Assembly (NCBI GenBank): GCA_964019695.1 | Contig: OZ026518.1 | Span: 69,885,254 to 69,949,253 of the forward strand | Source of the DNA: Loripinus fragilis | Lineage: Eukaryota > Mollusca > Bivalvia > Lucinida > Lucinidae | DNA: 64,000 nt | Reading direction: 5' to 3' | Shown: positions 34,865 through 47,399 of the stretch, one piece after another | Layout of the letters: each line of letters opens with the position of its first letter | How positions within the stretch are numbered: position 1 is the stretch's first letter | Translations under genes and position numbers: made by a program | The notes under the pieces: model-generated | What the model was told of the DNA's origin: nothing | Databases searched by the model: none | The model's input: the letters and a program-made list of their open reading frames with translations, nothing else

Positions 34865-36170
34865 AAGCTGATACAAATTTACACTGACTCTTCTTTTCGT
34901 CATCTTAAACGAGGTATCCAGGATTTTCATATAACTATGTTTTGGTTCCATCAGATAAAGCTGCTAACAATGTTGTAGTTGTTTGACGAATGTATTATAT
35001 CAATACTCTTAAGCATGAGCTTGTTGACATCAATACCTATAAACTGCAGCCTTCTTTGAGTGAAAGGTTGATTGTCGGTGGGCATGGTTATCATACAGCC
35101 CTACATTTTGGTGTCAAGAAAACCAAGACAAAGTTCCTACGTTGTACTGGTTGCCTAAACTCCATAAAAACTCAGTAAATCAAAATTCATTGCTAATTCT
35201 AGTTCATGCACGACCACTGAGCTTTCTAAAGTGTTAACCTCATGTCTTACAGCTGTTAAAACATGTTATTAAGTACTGTGAGGGATTTGGTAAAAATCTA
35301 TTTTGGTCTATTAAAAACTCAGGTGAAATTTTGGATAAACTTAAAGCTAGAGATTTCAATGCGACCAGTTTGTCCACTTATGATTTTTCTACTCTTTACA
35401 CTACTTTACCTCATAATTTAATTAAAGATAAACTTATTTATCTTATTGAAAGAACCTGCAATAGAGAAGACTCTCCTAACCTTGCATGTAACGACAGAAA
35501 CGCATTTTTTACTTCAGAAAAAAAAACTAAAAAATATCATGCATGGTCTTGTCAAAATGTATGTGATGCGCTGACCTTTTTGTTGGACAACATTTTTATT
35601 CGATTTGGCACCAAGTTGTAAGAGACAAGTAGTTGGAATTCCTTTGTGCTCCCATGGTTGCAGATTTATTCCTGTTTTGTTATGAAAGGGACTTTATGAT
35701 GTCTCTTTCTGACAAAAAGCAGGCTGATATTATTGATGCTTCTAACATTACACCCAGATATTTGGACGATATTTTAAACATTAATAAGGTTTATTTTGAC
35801 ACTATGGTAAGTCAAACATACCCTTAAGAGCTCCAACTTAATAAAGCTAATACCTCTGATACCGAAGCCGCGTTTTTAGACTTGCATTTGTCAATTTTCT
35901 TATGATATGATATTGTTTCTACCAAAATTTATGATAAACGTGACGACTTTGATTTTGAAATTGTCAATTTCTCATTTTTAGATGGGAATGGTACTCGCTC
36001 TACATCCTATGGAGTTTATATCTCTCAACTCATTCGTTTAGCTAGAGCATCTAGCCATGTTGCTGACTTCAACACTCGTAATAAATTGTTAACTTAGAAA
36101 CTTCTTAAACAAGGCTATCAATATCATTAACGTCGCAAAACCTTTTCTAAATTTTATAGATGATACTATG
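34865..36170 (+). pseudogene. Reverse transcriptase of a Penelope-like element, first part (decayed)
   Basis: The conceptual translation, with stops and frame changes, runs through DKAANNVVVV, YYINTLKHEL, STYDFSTLYTTLPHNLIKDK, HAWSCQNVCDALTFLLDNIF, LFLFCYERDFM, ITPRYLDDILNIN and KIYDKRDDF. RYLDDIL corresponds to the catalytic RT motif. The family is a retroelement abundant in molluscs and other invertebrates. I place it with Penelope-like elements on the overall motif series, not by a search. It is 5'-truncated relative to the copy at 52187-54170. It is broken at the codons for FYRRYYDL by the 5-kb transposon at 36171 and resumes at 41177. Confidence 0.7.
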
Positions 36171-36189
36171 TAGACCGATGGCTGAGAAT

Positions 36190-36430
36190 GGGTTTGCTCC
36201 CCCCCTAGGAAATTTTGCAGACATATCCTATCTTGTAGAGAATTAAAAGCCGAGTCTTTTAAGAGATGTTTGCACTCTGTGCTCCGGGGCGTTAGTCTGT
36301 AAGAGCCTGTAACATACGTTACTTTATCAAATTAAGAAAAAGTAAAGTGAAAGCTTGGGCTACAAATTGAAGACATTAAAATATTTATTTTTAAAAATCA
36401 TTCATATAGTCTGCATACTGGATATCTTAA
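36190..36430 (+). repeat. Outer left terminal repeat of the 5-kb transposon
   Basis: It matches the reverse complement of about 40915-41155, including GCTCCGGGGCGTTAGTCTG and the words TAACATACGTTACT and GCATACTGGATATCTTAA. Confidence 0.8.
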
Positions 36431-36914
36431 CTACGTATGACAGCCATTTGAACAAAATTGCAGCTTCCTAAGGTGTCATATACGTTACATAAATCAGATA
36501 ACCCATTAAAATTTGCAAGTGTGGCTAACATAATTTACATTCACAATCTCTCTGTGTGTTTTGCAAGATGTTTTTAACCATGGCTGACTAGCTTATGCAA
36601 TTGGCTAACGGAAAAATTAAAGTTTGTTTCCCTATCTTAAATATTTTTTCTGGAATAAGCAATTATACAACCTTACCCCTACCCAGTTTTAAGGTAAAAA
36701 GTTTGGTATTAAAACTAAAGTAAAAATAGATTAAAATATTTGCAGTTGATGAATATGTTTCATTGTTTGGGATTCATTTGCTTATATGAAAAGACTTATA
36801 AATCTGCAAGTTTGTTGCAAAAATTTGAATACCAGAGGCTGTAACATATGTTACCTGATGTAATAAATGGGCAAGCTCATTGTCTTTACGTAAAATATGC
36901 CTAAAAATGTTTTA

Positions 36915-37520
36915 ATCGCCTCGAGGGAATTTTGCAGACATATTCCTTCTTGAAGTAAAACTCAAGCTGCATCGAATAAGGGATGTTTGCACTCTCTAAG
37001 TTGGGGCGTTAGTCTGAAACAGCATGTTACATGCGTTACTATATCAAATAAAGGAAATGTTTTTTGAAAGTTTGAGCTAAAATTGTGAAAAAAAACTCGC
37101 AGCTGCTGGATATCTTACATTGTTTAGGAATTTTAAGCTGGCTCGTATGATAAAGACTTATAGATCTGCTAGTTGTCACCAAGTTTTAAAGATCAGAGAG
37201 TGTTACATATGTTAGTGTGATAAGTAAAATCATCAAACAGGATTTTGACATCAAGCTGAGTAAGGGCCTGCACCATCCTAACCCCCTTTGGAATTCTGCA
37301 GACATGTTACGTCTTATGTAACCATTCAAGGTGCATTTAATAAGAAATGTTTGCACTCTGTAAGTCGGGGTGTTAGCCTGTAACAGCTTGTTACATATGT
37401 TACTATATCAATTTGAGGATAAGAAATTTGAATGTTTGAGCTACAGAAAGAATATATTAAATTATCTAATAAATTGACATTGTTATAGTCTGAATACTGG
37501 ATGTCTTTACTACATATGGA
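36915..37520 (+). repeat. Two inner copies of the terminal repeat
   Basis: Degraded repeats of the end start near 36920 (GGGAATTTTGCAGACATATT) and 37290 (GGAATTCTGCAGACATGTTA). Each continues through GTTTGCACTCT, GGGGYGTTAG and GTTACATRYGTTACTATATC. Together with the outer copy they form a three-unit direct series. Confidence 0.75.
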
Positions 37521-39438
37521 AGCTGTTTAACATTAATACAGCTAACTGTGGTGTTATATGCGTTACATGAATCTAATTATAATTTAAAAGCCATAATTGT
37601 GGCTATCGTCATTTAGTTAAACACTTACTATGACTTGGTTTCAAACTGTTTTATTGGATTTTACAAACATATACTCAATTGATGAATAGGAAAATCAAGT
37701 TTGCTTTTCTATCTTAAATATATTGTCTTATAGGACCTAATACACAGCCCTACTCCCAGTTTTACTGAGAAGCAAATTTTGTTATTACCGTTTAAGTAAA
37801 ACACATGAAAGCGAATGCAGCGTGTGGATATTTTACATTTTCTTAGTCTGTCTTGCTCATATATCTGCAAGATGTCATTAAGTTTAAGATCAGGACACTT
37901 AATGTGTATTTATAAGTCTTTGGTGCCAAAACACTACAAATTATATTCATATTTGATTATCAAGCCCATGGACTGTTGTTACTGATGTTATCAATGACCT
38001 TTTGGACACATTTCCTAATACTGTGCATTAAATGCTAAATATAGAGCCACAAATAGAAAAGATAGTTTTACATTTGTACAAGGCAATACAATAAATGAAA
38101 TGGTCCAAACTAATTCTCATCGATTAAACACTCATGTTCAACGTTTGTCGTTGTCTGCTTCTGTGGTAATCATAATTATCACATGCCTCCTTGCAACTAG
38201 TAGAATCATCCCACAATATTTCAATCATTTACTGTTATAAAATTTTACCACCAGTCCACTCAAAATTGATGAGCCATTATCAACTTTCCAATTTTGCCAT
38301 TCAGGGCTTGGAACATTCGGAAACTGATATGAATTCCTAATAGTTGGCTCTTTGATTATGTGTTTCAAGTGATACTCTGCAAGTGGGAGAAACACTAAAG
38401 CTTTACAAGGAGGAAAATTATGCCATTAAAAGCAATGAGTACCTGGACTGATGTACCTTGATATTTCTGTGATAAAGAATCATATCTTAGCTGGTTAACT
38501 TTTATAAATTTAGCATTTCCATACATGCAACAAACATATTTTCATCTAATAATGTCTCTGTACTTATTATCTTTCCCCAAGCATTCAAAAACTTATTTGA
38601 AGTCGTAGCACTACTGATGTATCACAGCAGGTAAAGCAATGAAATGCACGATGAACAGAATGCAAATTAGACCCTTTCACTTCAATGATTCACTAAGTTT
38701 CTAAGATAAGAGTGCTTATTAAGGATGTAACATATATAACTCGTCATAATAAATGAGCAAGGGCTTTGTCGTGACATCCTTTTTAATTACACAGTCAGAG
38801 GTAAGTGTTTTCAATGGATCATGAAATGGGGCAACCTTATCAACTTGTTTACTCTGTATAAATCTTCCATAGAGCATAATATAGAACTACTGGTTATCCT
38901 ATTCCCCCCATAGTCCACTTTCCTTCTTTTGAATGCAACAGCTAATGATATGGCTGCAAAAACTGAGAAATCAAAGGTTTTACATCATTTTAAGGCTTGC
39001 TTCAATGTACTGACATCAAAAAACAACCAGCTGCAAACATAATTGATGGCAATGTCCAACTTCGTGTTCTTTCTAACAGAAACTGTTTCAGACGGTCTGC
39101 CCAAACCATCAAGAGTCAACATTGTAACTAAAGAAAACTTATTGGTATCCTGGGTCAGGTGTGGTACTTGATTGTATCGATTCCTGATCTTTGCACCCTT
39201 ACTTACTTTTATAAAGTTCTTTGGGCACAGCAAAATACTATTGATCTAAGACTTGAGGACTTAAGCACCAAAGGGCTGAAAAGGTTCCATGGCAAATGAT
39301 GCAAAAAAGCAGCCTATCAAATTTCTGTTTGACCAATGTCAGAAATCTTAAAGTATTCTTAGAGGTAAACGGTAGAGACATAGCTTTTGCAAAATCAGAG
39401 CAAAGCTATCATTTGACTAGCACGGATTCAGAGGCAGC

Positions 39439-39660
39439 TGCAGTAAGATTGCTCTTGCCACTTCACAGGAAGAGACATACATCAGAGTCATACTCCATTG
39501 TCTGCATATATTTCAAATGGCATTAAACCCATATTTTATCAGGTGTTTGATCCCATGACACTGACATGCTGTTTCTGCTTTTGAAGAATGCTAAGGAGTC
39601 AAGTTATAGCTGAGTCAATTTGTTTGACGCTGGCACTGGCCATACACAAAAGGAAAATTA
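39439..39660 (+). pseudogene. Relic of an ADTR/DTD nuclease-like transposon protein
   Basis: One frame from 39439 reads ATSQEETYIRVILHCLH. After a frameshift comes HDTDMLFLLLK, then, past a stop, VNLFDAGTGH. These correspond in order to the QEEADTRIILH, DTDVLVLLL and GTGK blocks of a protein family common in invertebrate transposons. Its spaced acidic residues resemble an XPG/PIN-type nuclease. The last acidic A/D pair of EEADTR is replaced here (EETYIR). With stops, a frameshift and no more than about 75 codons left, it is dead. Confidence 0.6.
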
Positions 39661-39879
39661 AGTCTTTTGATGGCAAAAGAGGAGGATCACACGAAATGCT
39701 TATATAAGTGATGTTTGTCACAATTACCAATTTTAAAAATTAATCTTAAGTAATGTAACAAATATAACACCATAGGAAGCTGTGTATTTGTTAAAAAACA
39801 CTTTCTTATGTATCAAAGGTATTCAGCATGCAAACTACATGAATAATTCAAATAAATAGATAGTTTTATGTCTTCTCTC

Positions 39880-40060
39880 TGTTTCTCAGACTTTCGATTC
39901 ATTTATTCTTAAATTGATATGGTAACATACGTAACATACCATTACAGGCTATCCCCTGGTTAATAGAGTGCAAACATCTCTTATTTGATGCAGCTTGCAT
40001 TGTTTTTTAAGGTAGGATATGTCTGCATAATTCCCAAAGGGGTGGAGAGGAACAGGATTG
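39880..40060 (-). repeat. Inner right copy of the transposon end (inverted)
   Basis: On the minus strand it reads GGAATTATGCAGACATATCC, AGATGTTTGCACTCTATTAA and GGTATGTTACGTATGTTACC. It is the counterpart of the inner left copies. Confidence 0.75.
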
Positions 40061-40850
40061 TACTCAGTTTGCAGTCCTAATTCTATGCCATGATTCTACT
40101 GGTTGTGATAAAATGGGTGATTATTTTGCAATAGAAGCAGACACAATGATAGACATTGTGAGGGTGACTTGAATAAGATTTGTTTTTGAATAATTGTATT
40201 GAATAGGAATATTTATTAAATTGAATCATTTAAATGAGAACTATTATTTTCTATCTATATGTCTATACATTTTGATATTATAGGCATTAGGAAATACATG
40301 ATAAAAATTATATATAACATCTGTAACACAATTCCATGGAAGATGGTGTTATCAGCAATGACTATAATTACTAGGAATAAGGCACCAGAGGCTAGAGTTA
40401 AATAGGAAAACATGTGAAAAATAGAATTTTTCTGAAATATCATCTCTTACTCCCAAGACAATTTCCTTGCTCATTCATTATGCCATGTAACATACGTTAC
40501 ATACTTTAATAAGTGCTCTGATCCTTATGTCAAACTTACAAATGTATGATTCTTTATTGCATTAGCAAGACAGTGCCAAAATGCAAGATATCCATGAGCG
40601 TCAAATATTTTCATATATTTTTCTTCAATAATAGATACCAAAATTGGATACTTAAAATATGGGGTAGGGTTGTTTAATAGCTCATATAAAGCAATGTATT
40701 TGAGATAGAAAAGCAAACTTTGTTTTTTCTATTAGTCAAATGAGTATTTTAGTAAACTAAGATTAAAAACACTCGTAAAAATGCACAAATTGTCTGTAAA
40801 ATGAATGATGTTAGTCACGATTTCAACTTTCAAAAGGGAAATTTAATCTA
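40061..40850. other. AT-rich interior of the transposon's right part
   Basis: No gene is seen. Words such as CATGTAACATACGTTACATA (about 40484) repeat the TAACATACGTTA motif of the ends. Confidence 0.45.
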
Positions 40851-41176
40851 TGTAACGCATATAACACCATTGAAGGCTGAAATTTTGTTTAAAATGCTGC
40901 TTTTATGTAGCTTAGGCATCCAGCTTGCAAACTACATAAGAAATTTGAATAATTAGATGGTTTAATGTCTTCTTTCTGTAGCTCAAACTTTCATTTTGAT
41001 TTTTTCCTTAGTTTGTTACAGTAACATATGTAACAGGCTGTCAGAGACTAACGCCCCGGAGCACAGAGTGCAAACATCTCTTAAAAGATGCGGCTTGAAA
41101 TTTTCTTCAGGATAGGATATGTCTGCGAAATTCCCTAGGGGGGGGGGGAGCAGGACCTTTTTTAGCTCGAAGTCTA

Positions 41177-41578
41177 TATGATGATATCTAAATTCCAAAT
41201 TGGACTTAAATCTCTCTTGCGCCAAGGACTTTCGGAACCTGAATTCTTTGGTGATTTGGTGTATAAATTGAAGAGGATTGTTGGCTCTTATAATTTTTCA
41301 GCGCAGTTCATTAAAATAATTTCCCATTATAAAAAATTGGTTATAATATTAATGTATTGCAGCAGACTGCATGCTTGGTGGTCAACCTAATCACGGCTGG
41401 CAACTTTGCTTTCCTCTTTAATTGCACGCCGGTGGGTCGGACTTCAGACTCTAAGACGGTTCCGACTTAAAGACTTATCAATAGATAAGATGGTAGGGGC
41501 CTTATGCTTTGGCTGTTGTCAGGCCCACCGGGTATTACCTGTTTGATTTCTTTTGCTCCGGTATACAGTTTTATTTAC
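41177..41578 (+). pseudogene. Penelope-like reverse transcriptase, second part
   Basis: It continues the reading interrupted at 36170: SKFQIGLKSLL, LSEPEFFGDLVYKLKRIVG, then SHYKKLV and the downstream non-coding tail CACGCCGGTGGGTCGGACTT. It aligns with 52190-52600 on the minus strand. It passes directly into repeat D at about 41578. Confidence 0.7.
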
Positions 41579-42015
41579 TGTGGAGTCCTTGTCTTTGCTT
41601 TATCTTCTTTTTATATCTTGATTTATATGTTCTAGGAGATGATGCATTGATACGTTAAGGGTCTTTCATGCAAACCAAACATCTATTTGTCTTGATCCAC
41701 ATCTGAACTAAAGGTGAGGTTGGTGCACCTTTAAACTTGTTTAAGCCCTCCAGTAAAATATTTTTACTGACTGTTCCAAGGCGGTGCTTCTTTTGTGAAC
41801 CATTTGTGTTATTTCTGTCTTGTTTTGTTATGCTTTCATGCACGTCTGTTTGTTGATGCCTTGAGGTCACCTCCTGGGAAATGGCTGACCTCTTGACTCT
41901 CGTTTGTGATGTCTAATTGTGACATTATCACTTTCCCTTTGGTATCCTGGGTCAGGTGTGGTGCTTGATTATATCGATTCCTGATCTTTGCCCTCTTTCT
42001 TACTTTGACAAAACT
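41578..42015 (+). repeat. Repeat D, probably the 3' region of the Penelope-like element
   Basis: It runs from GGAGTCCTTGTCTTTGC to TCGATTCCTGATCTTTGC. The inverted copy at 47400-47804 stands in the same place relative to the other Penelope-like copy, so D and the reverse transcriptase form one element. Shorter independent copies lie near 39080-39190 (+), 61380-61617 (-) and 62880-63140 (+). Confidence 0.75.
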
Positions 42016-42200
42016 ATCGCAATAGTCCTTAATAGCAAAGAGTTGTATAGCTATTAACAACAAGAATGTTTTACATACACACCAGGGTATGGTTTCAAGA
42101 CAGTTGCCAAAAAGTCAATTAAGATTTGAAAGAACTCTCTTCTAAGAATGAACATAGTTACCAGTGATAGACTTACATACAATGTGAGTAAAGTATACAT

Positions 42201-42438
42201 GAGCCGTGACATGTGATTTCCAACAATGTGGCATTTTAACAAAGTAATACTCAGGCGAGCTATGTGTAGCCTCCTGTTAAGATTAGAAACTCAAAATGAT
42301 ATTCAGTCATTAGCTTAACACTCATAGAACATTCAAGCGACCAGTAAAGGCTCTGATCAGACTGCGCGTGTGCGCAGGCTGATCTGAGGCCTTGCTGGTC
42401 GCATGCACCACATTGTTGGAAATCTCATGTCGCGGCTC
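42201..42438. mobile_element. MITE with GAGCCGYGACATG ends
   Basis: Inverted ends of about 33 bp: GAGCCGTGACATGTGATTTC and the complement of GAAATCTCATGTCGCGGCTC. ACAT flanks both sides. The interior folds further around CTGATCAGACTGCGCG and TGCGCAGGCTGATCTG. A second member is at 56530-56965. Confidence 0.85.
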
Positions 42439-43349
42439 ACATGATGATTTTGAGTTTAGTATGTATGCATTTTTAATTACCATGTGTCTTTTTTAACTTA
42501 ACATCTTCTAAGCAAATCATATATTGTTACATTGAAAAGGATATCATAAAGTTAAGATGTTGAAAATACAGTGTCTCTATTGCTATCTATATAACATGTG
42601 TGAATGATATAGTTTACAAAATATTGAAACCTTACACCAGATTTGTTTTAACAGTAGCAAATATATGAAAAGTGTTGGCTTTAGATGAAAAATAAATATT
42701 GATCTCATTTATTGTAATTTATAAAGAGCTCAAATAAAGATTTGACCAGCACATGAGATTTAGGTACCCTTTACATTGGCAAATGTTTCCATTAACTGCT
42801 CATACTGATGCAGTGGGGGTAGTCGTATTAATTCTGGTCGGATTCTTCATCTATACCCATACTTTCTGTATGCAGACAGGAAATAATCTGGCGAGTCTAC
42901 ACATTTACACAGGCTAGCCTGAGACTTCATTTCTTGACAATGCGATGGGCGCTAGTACCAAAAGAAAAGTGCTGACTCATTTCGTTCATTTTTTGTGTTA
43001 AAAGGTTTAAACTATTTAGCGTGATTTATAATATTTAAAGGATTGATAGGATGCATTTTATATCAATGATCATGTTCCAATCTGGAATGCTAAATAGTTA
43101 GATCAAGTCTTATTGACATAAAAAATCAAATAAAAAATCCTAATGAACTATTTAAGCACTTTCATTTAGTCATGTCTACAATATAATACTAACAACGCAA
43201 GGGAGCTTTTTCAATTATTGACCACTTTTAAACATATGACCAAAATGAACTATTAGAACAAATGCTGCCCTAGCTAGCTTTTTAATGCTTCACAAACTTG
43301 CAGCTCCAGGCAAACAGATGATAAGTGTATTATACTCCTTGTATATCTT
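42439..43349. other. AT-rich non-coding stretch
   Basis: No gene or clear repeat family is seen. Confidence 0.5.
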
Positions 43350-44030
43350 TGTTATGCATGTTACCAAGATTAATAATATTCTTTTTTCACCAAACAAGAC
43401 ATGCTTTAAGAAATTTTATTTCTGGAGAAGAACCTCATATCCTTGATATCATAATTGTAAGTTTCATTAAAAACACAGGTCACAAAACTTACCTTCTGTC
43501 CAACCCATTGTTAAAATTTTGTTCACAGAAACCCTTAAACACAAAGATATTCCCAATGTGCAAATCTTCGTTATTCATTCTGTTTTGTAAAACTAATGCT
43601 GATTTTCATCAGCGAGCACCATTATTATTTAAGCTAGTTGGATCTCTTTATGTCCATATTCTAATATTCTTGGCACACAACTCGTTTTTGGATCTCGCTT
43701 CTTTAATTAGAACACTTTGTTCTATGACACCACGGATACACTTTATGCTGGTCATGGCACAAAAATATGGCTACTCTATTAAGAATGGATCAGTTGATCA
43801 AGGCTTTTACTGTTTGCTGATGAAAATAGGACACATCTGATTCTACACTAGTGGATATAATAAGTCATAGTGGGTGGAGTCCAACATGTATATTCATGAA
43901 GGGAAGCATTAGATAGTAGACTAGCCTTTTCTAATATATTTTACTATGTATGTAGTAAATTTAACCCATTGGTCAGCGTATGTCAGTTAGGAAAAAGTAA
44001 ATGTTTTAACAATATCAATACATTACACAT

Positions 44031-45154
44031 ATACTTAAGGAATAAAGAAACGCAACAAACACTTCGATTCATTGTATGCAAACAATATGATGCAAGTTTT
44101 AGTACAAATGATATTAATTCATAGAAGCAGTATGTATGCGTCAAATTACAGCAGGTTCAACGTTATTACCGATTACGTGATCATGCTGGTATGCGCGTAA
44201 CCAGCCTTACCCCCGTAGTAAACTGTTGAAACATGGTCAAAAAAGCAAAATTTGAATCGACAACCTTTTTTTTTGTTTTAAGAATTTTTGGCAAAAATTG
44301 CTGATCATGAAAATGATCAGCTGGCATCCTTCCTGTAATTTTCTGAAACTGCTTAACGTCATTAACGTCATCTCTGAAAACTGCGTTAAACGCGTAAAAT
44401 TTCTTGAGCTTTATTCAAAATAAGGACGCTTTCTTCAAGAATTATGACATGAGATCTTAAGATGTCAAAAAACGTAAATTCTTTCATCAAAATTCGATAT
44501 TCTACATTTAATGATTTCCTTAATGTTTACGCGTTTTCCAATGAGAAAATGGTCCAGAGACAAGGTTTAGGCTACAATTGGCAAATTTAGTGTTCACTTT
44601 TGGTATATAATCAGGTGTTTTCATTTGAATTATATCGTGTTTTGTTTCGCTAACGTCAAGATAAACACCCTGTTAGCGTATTTCTACGGTATCTGAAAAG
44701 TCAGTTTTTTGCAAAAAAATCATATTCTGATGTCTCTAGGTTTATTTTACCCCATATGTGCACCAGCCATCCAAACCCAACGGCTCTAAGTGACGTTTAT
44801 CGTCATTGGGTATCTTGCAATTAAAGTAGCCTGTTTTTAACGCAATACTTAGGACATTGGTTGATCTGCACATTATCGAGTCGACGCCATGTAACCGAGC
44901 ATGCAAAAGACGAGGTTTCTTGATTTAAGATCTGACGTTCACGTCACATTTTACGTTTTCATATGTTTTCATCTTGAGCGTAAAATCTAGCGTTAAAATG
45001 ACATTTTGGTATTTCATCACATGTATAAATACTCAATTCGATATTTCCATAGGAGATTTCACCAAACTGTACTTTAAACATGCACAAATTATGTTTCCGT
45101 CTGTTGCGTTTCTTGATTTCTTAAGTATAGATAATTTAGTATTTCCAAATAATG
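44031..45154. other. Non-coding stretch within the right arm
   Basis: No gene is seen. The segment has no counterpart in the left arm, where 27050 follows the SINE directly, so it is probably an insertion. GCTGATCATGAAAATGATCAGC-type hairpin words (a 9-bp arm each side) occur near 44300. Confidence 0.45.
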
Positions 45155-45465
45155 AGGACCGCAGTGGCTAACAGATAGAGTGATTGACTCGAGTTTGATG
45201 GGTTGAGGGTTTGAGCCTTATCAGGGGCGCTGTGTTGTGACATAATTTATCCTCTGCTTAGTACTTTTATTACATTTGATTCTTTACGTCCTAGTCAACA
45301 AATTAGCAGTTATGTCAGGAGGGGGTTTCTTAGGTTGAACCAGTAGTAAGCAGGGATTAATGTGTCTTGCTCAAGGACACAGCATTGTGCCATCAATGAG
45401 GCTCGTACCCGCAACCCCTTGATCTCAAGTCAAGCACTCTACTACTGAGCCACTGTGCTCCCTCT
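45155..45465 (-). mobile_element. SINE-like element with tRNA-like heads at both ends (copy 2)
   Basis: On the minus strand it begins GGAGCACAGTGGCTCAGTAG and carries ACTTGAGATCAAGGGGTTGC with a B-box-like GGTACGAGCC. On the plus strand the other end carries AGTGGCTAACAGATAGAG and GGGTTTGAGCC. It is orthologous within the duplication to 26733-27045: the flanking words AACAGCTAG and AAATATGCT also match. Confidence 0.7.
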
Positions 45466-45589
45466 CTGCCCAGCACTGGACCTAGCTGTTGCAACTTGAT
45501 ATCAGTCCTTAAGAGCTGAGCGTATAATACATTGACTTCATTTAAGCATATTTTCATTGAATAAAAGTATAAACTCTGATGTTATTATT

Positions 45590-46103
45590 ATACTGACTGA
45601 CAAAAGAAACGCTACATCATTTAATTTTTTTTTGAAAAGGTAAAGAATAATGCATTTTTTTTCATGTTTCCCCAAATGTCCCCCGCATAAACAATGCCAA
45701 CACAGGTGGATCGATTCATGTACACATACACCAAAGCATGGTACACGTGCTTGTCCAAAAACAGGACTTTCGTGCATTAAGTTTCACGATAAAAGCAAAT
45801 TCCGATTTTTGCGATATGCATGCAATCTACACCATATTATTGTTAAGAAAAACAGACCGCATTAAAGCTATTGAATTTTTATTGATATGCCACGTCTTGA
45901 CAAAGTCAACAGGGAGCGAGCCATTGATATGCTTGTTGCTGGGCTATCCCAAGTTTAGGTATCCAGACGCTTTGGTGTGCACCAAACCACGATAAATAGG
46001 CTGGTGGGCCGGTTAAGAAAAACCCAAAGCACCAACGACACCCCAAGATCTGGGAGGCCACTAGTTACGTCACATGTCCAAGATCGCTACATAACCTCAC
46101 ATA
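45590..46103 (+). pseudogene. Tc1-like transposon, 5' end with N-terminal transposase fragment
   Basis: It starts at a TA with ACTGACTGACAAAAGAAACG, typical of Tc1-like termini. From ATG at 45887 the frame reads RLDKVNRERAIDML, then an in-frame stop (TAG), then FGVHQTTINRL, TQSTNDTPRSGRP and VQDRY. This is the DNA-binding paired-type helix-turn-helix region of a Tc1 transposase. The catalytic DDE half is absent: after about 46100 the sequence changes into 146-bp tandem repeats. The left arm shows the empty site near 26622. Confidence 0.8.
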
Positions 46104-47398
46104 AATGTTCCCCATGATGCCCTCTTTCAAAATTGCATAAGTGGTTCTGCTCCACTGAACAGGAGGGCCGACAGATCTCCAGATAAGAAAACTTTTAAAC
46201 AACATCTCCATCTGAACCACTGGTCCAAATTCGTAATAAATTCACAGAATTGTTTCTCATAATGCCCTGTACCAAAGTTGCACAAATGGTTCCGCTCCGC
46301 TGTACAAAAGGGCTGCCAGAGTTCCAGATAAGAAGTATCTTTTAAAGACATCTCCTCCTGAACTACTGGTCCAAATTCTAAATAATTTCACAGAATTGTT
46401 CCTCTTGATACCCGCTACCAAAATTGCACAAATGTGTCCACTCCACTGAACAAAAGGACCGCCAGAGCTCCAGTTAAGAAATATCTTTACATGACATCTC
46501 CACCTGAACCACTGGTCCAAATTCAAAATAATTTCACATAAATTGTTCCTCTTGATACCCTCTACCAAATTTGCACAAATGGTTCCGCTCTACTGAACTA
46601 AAGGGCGGCCAGAACTACAGATAAGAAATATATTTAAATCGACATCTCCTCCTGAACCACTGGTCCAAATTTTATATGACTTCACATGAATATTCCTCAC
46701 GATGCCCTCTTTCAAAATTGCATAAATGGTTCAGCTCCACTGAAAGGAGGGCCACCAGAGCTTCAGATATGAAATATTTTAAACGACCTCTACTCCTGAA
46801 CCACTGGCCCAAATCCGAAATGAATTCACAGAATTTTTCCTCTTGATACCCCCTTACCATATTTGCACGAAAGGTTCCGCTCCACGGATTGAAAGGGCCG
46901 CCAGAGCTCCAGATAAGAAAAATCTTTAAACGACATCTCCCCCTGAACCACTGGTCAAAATTTCATATAACTTCACATGAATGTTCCCCATGATACCCTC
47001 TTTCCGAATTGCATAAACGGTTAAGCTGCACTGAAAAGAAGGGCTGCCAGAGCTCTAGATAAGACATATTTTTAACGACATCTCCTCCTGAACCACTGGC
47101 CCCAATTCGAAATAAATTCACCGAATTCTTCCTCTTGATACCTCTACAAAATTGCACATATGGTTCCGCTACCCTGAACAAAAAGGTTGCAGAGCTCCAG
47201 ATATGAAATATCTTTTAAAGCAATCGCTACTAAACCACTGGCCAAAATTCAAAATAATATCACAGAATTGTTCCTCATAATACCCTCTACCAGAAGTGCA
47301 CAAATGGTTCCGCTCTGCTTAACAACAGGGCTGTCAGAGCTCCTGGTAAGAAATATCTTTAAGCGACATCTCCTCCTGAACCACTGGTCCTAATTCAA
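46104..47398. repeat. Tandem repeat of about 146 bp, nine units
   Basis: Each unit holds the series AAATTGCACAAATGGTTCCG, GGCCGCCAGAGCTCCAGATA, CTGAACCACTGGTCCAAATT and TTCACAGAATTGTTCCTC. Units begin near 46121, 46264, 46410, 46556, 46700 and so on. They are clearly diverged from each other (roughly one base in six to ten by eye). Open frames are not shared by all units. Confidence 0.85.
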
Positions 47399-47399
47399 A

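Larger units (their letters stand above)
36171..41176. mobile_element. 5.0-kb DNA transposon with long, reiterated inverted ends (Academ-like?)
   Basis: The element splits a Penelope-like reverse transcriptase and is flanked by TATG on both sides (36167-36170 and 41177-41180). The terminal repeats start TAGACCGATGGCTGAGA on the left and, on the opposite strand, TAGACTTCGAGCTAAAA. They share CTCCCCC.CTAGG, TTTGCAGACATATCCTAT, AGAGATGTTTGCACTCTGTG, CGGGGCGTTAGTCTG and GTTACAT.CGTTACT. The inverted similarity extends for at least 230 bp. Weaker copies of the same end occur inward, two on the left and one on the right. The middle carries a relic of an ADTR/DTD-type nuclease-like protein (39439-39660). 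The combination of 4-bp duplication, long subterminal repeats and that protein suggests Academ, but this is an inference. Confidence 0.75.

Noticed and set aside
43325..43840. 171-codon open frame as a gene
   Set aside because: It lies in the duplicated arm, and the matching sequence in the left arm (about 27250-27700) carries indels that break the frame. I recognise no domain.
45155..45465. Active gene relic next to the Tc1 fragment
   Set aside because: The sequence is the second SINE-like copy, with no coding content.
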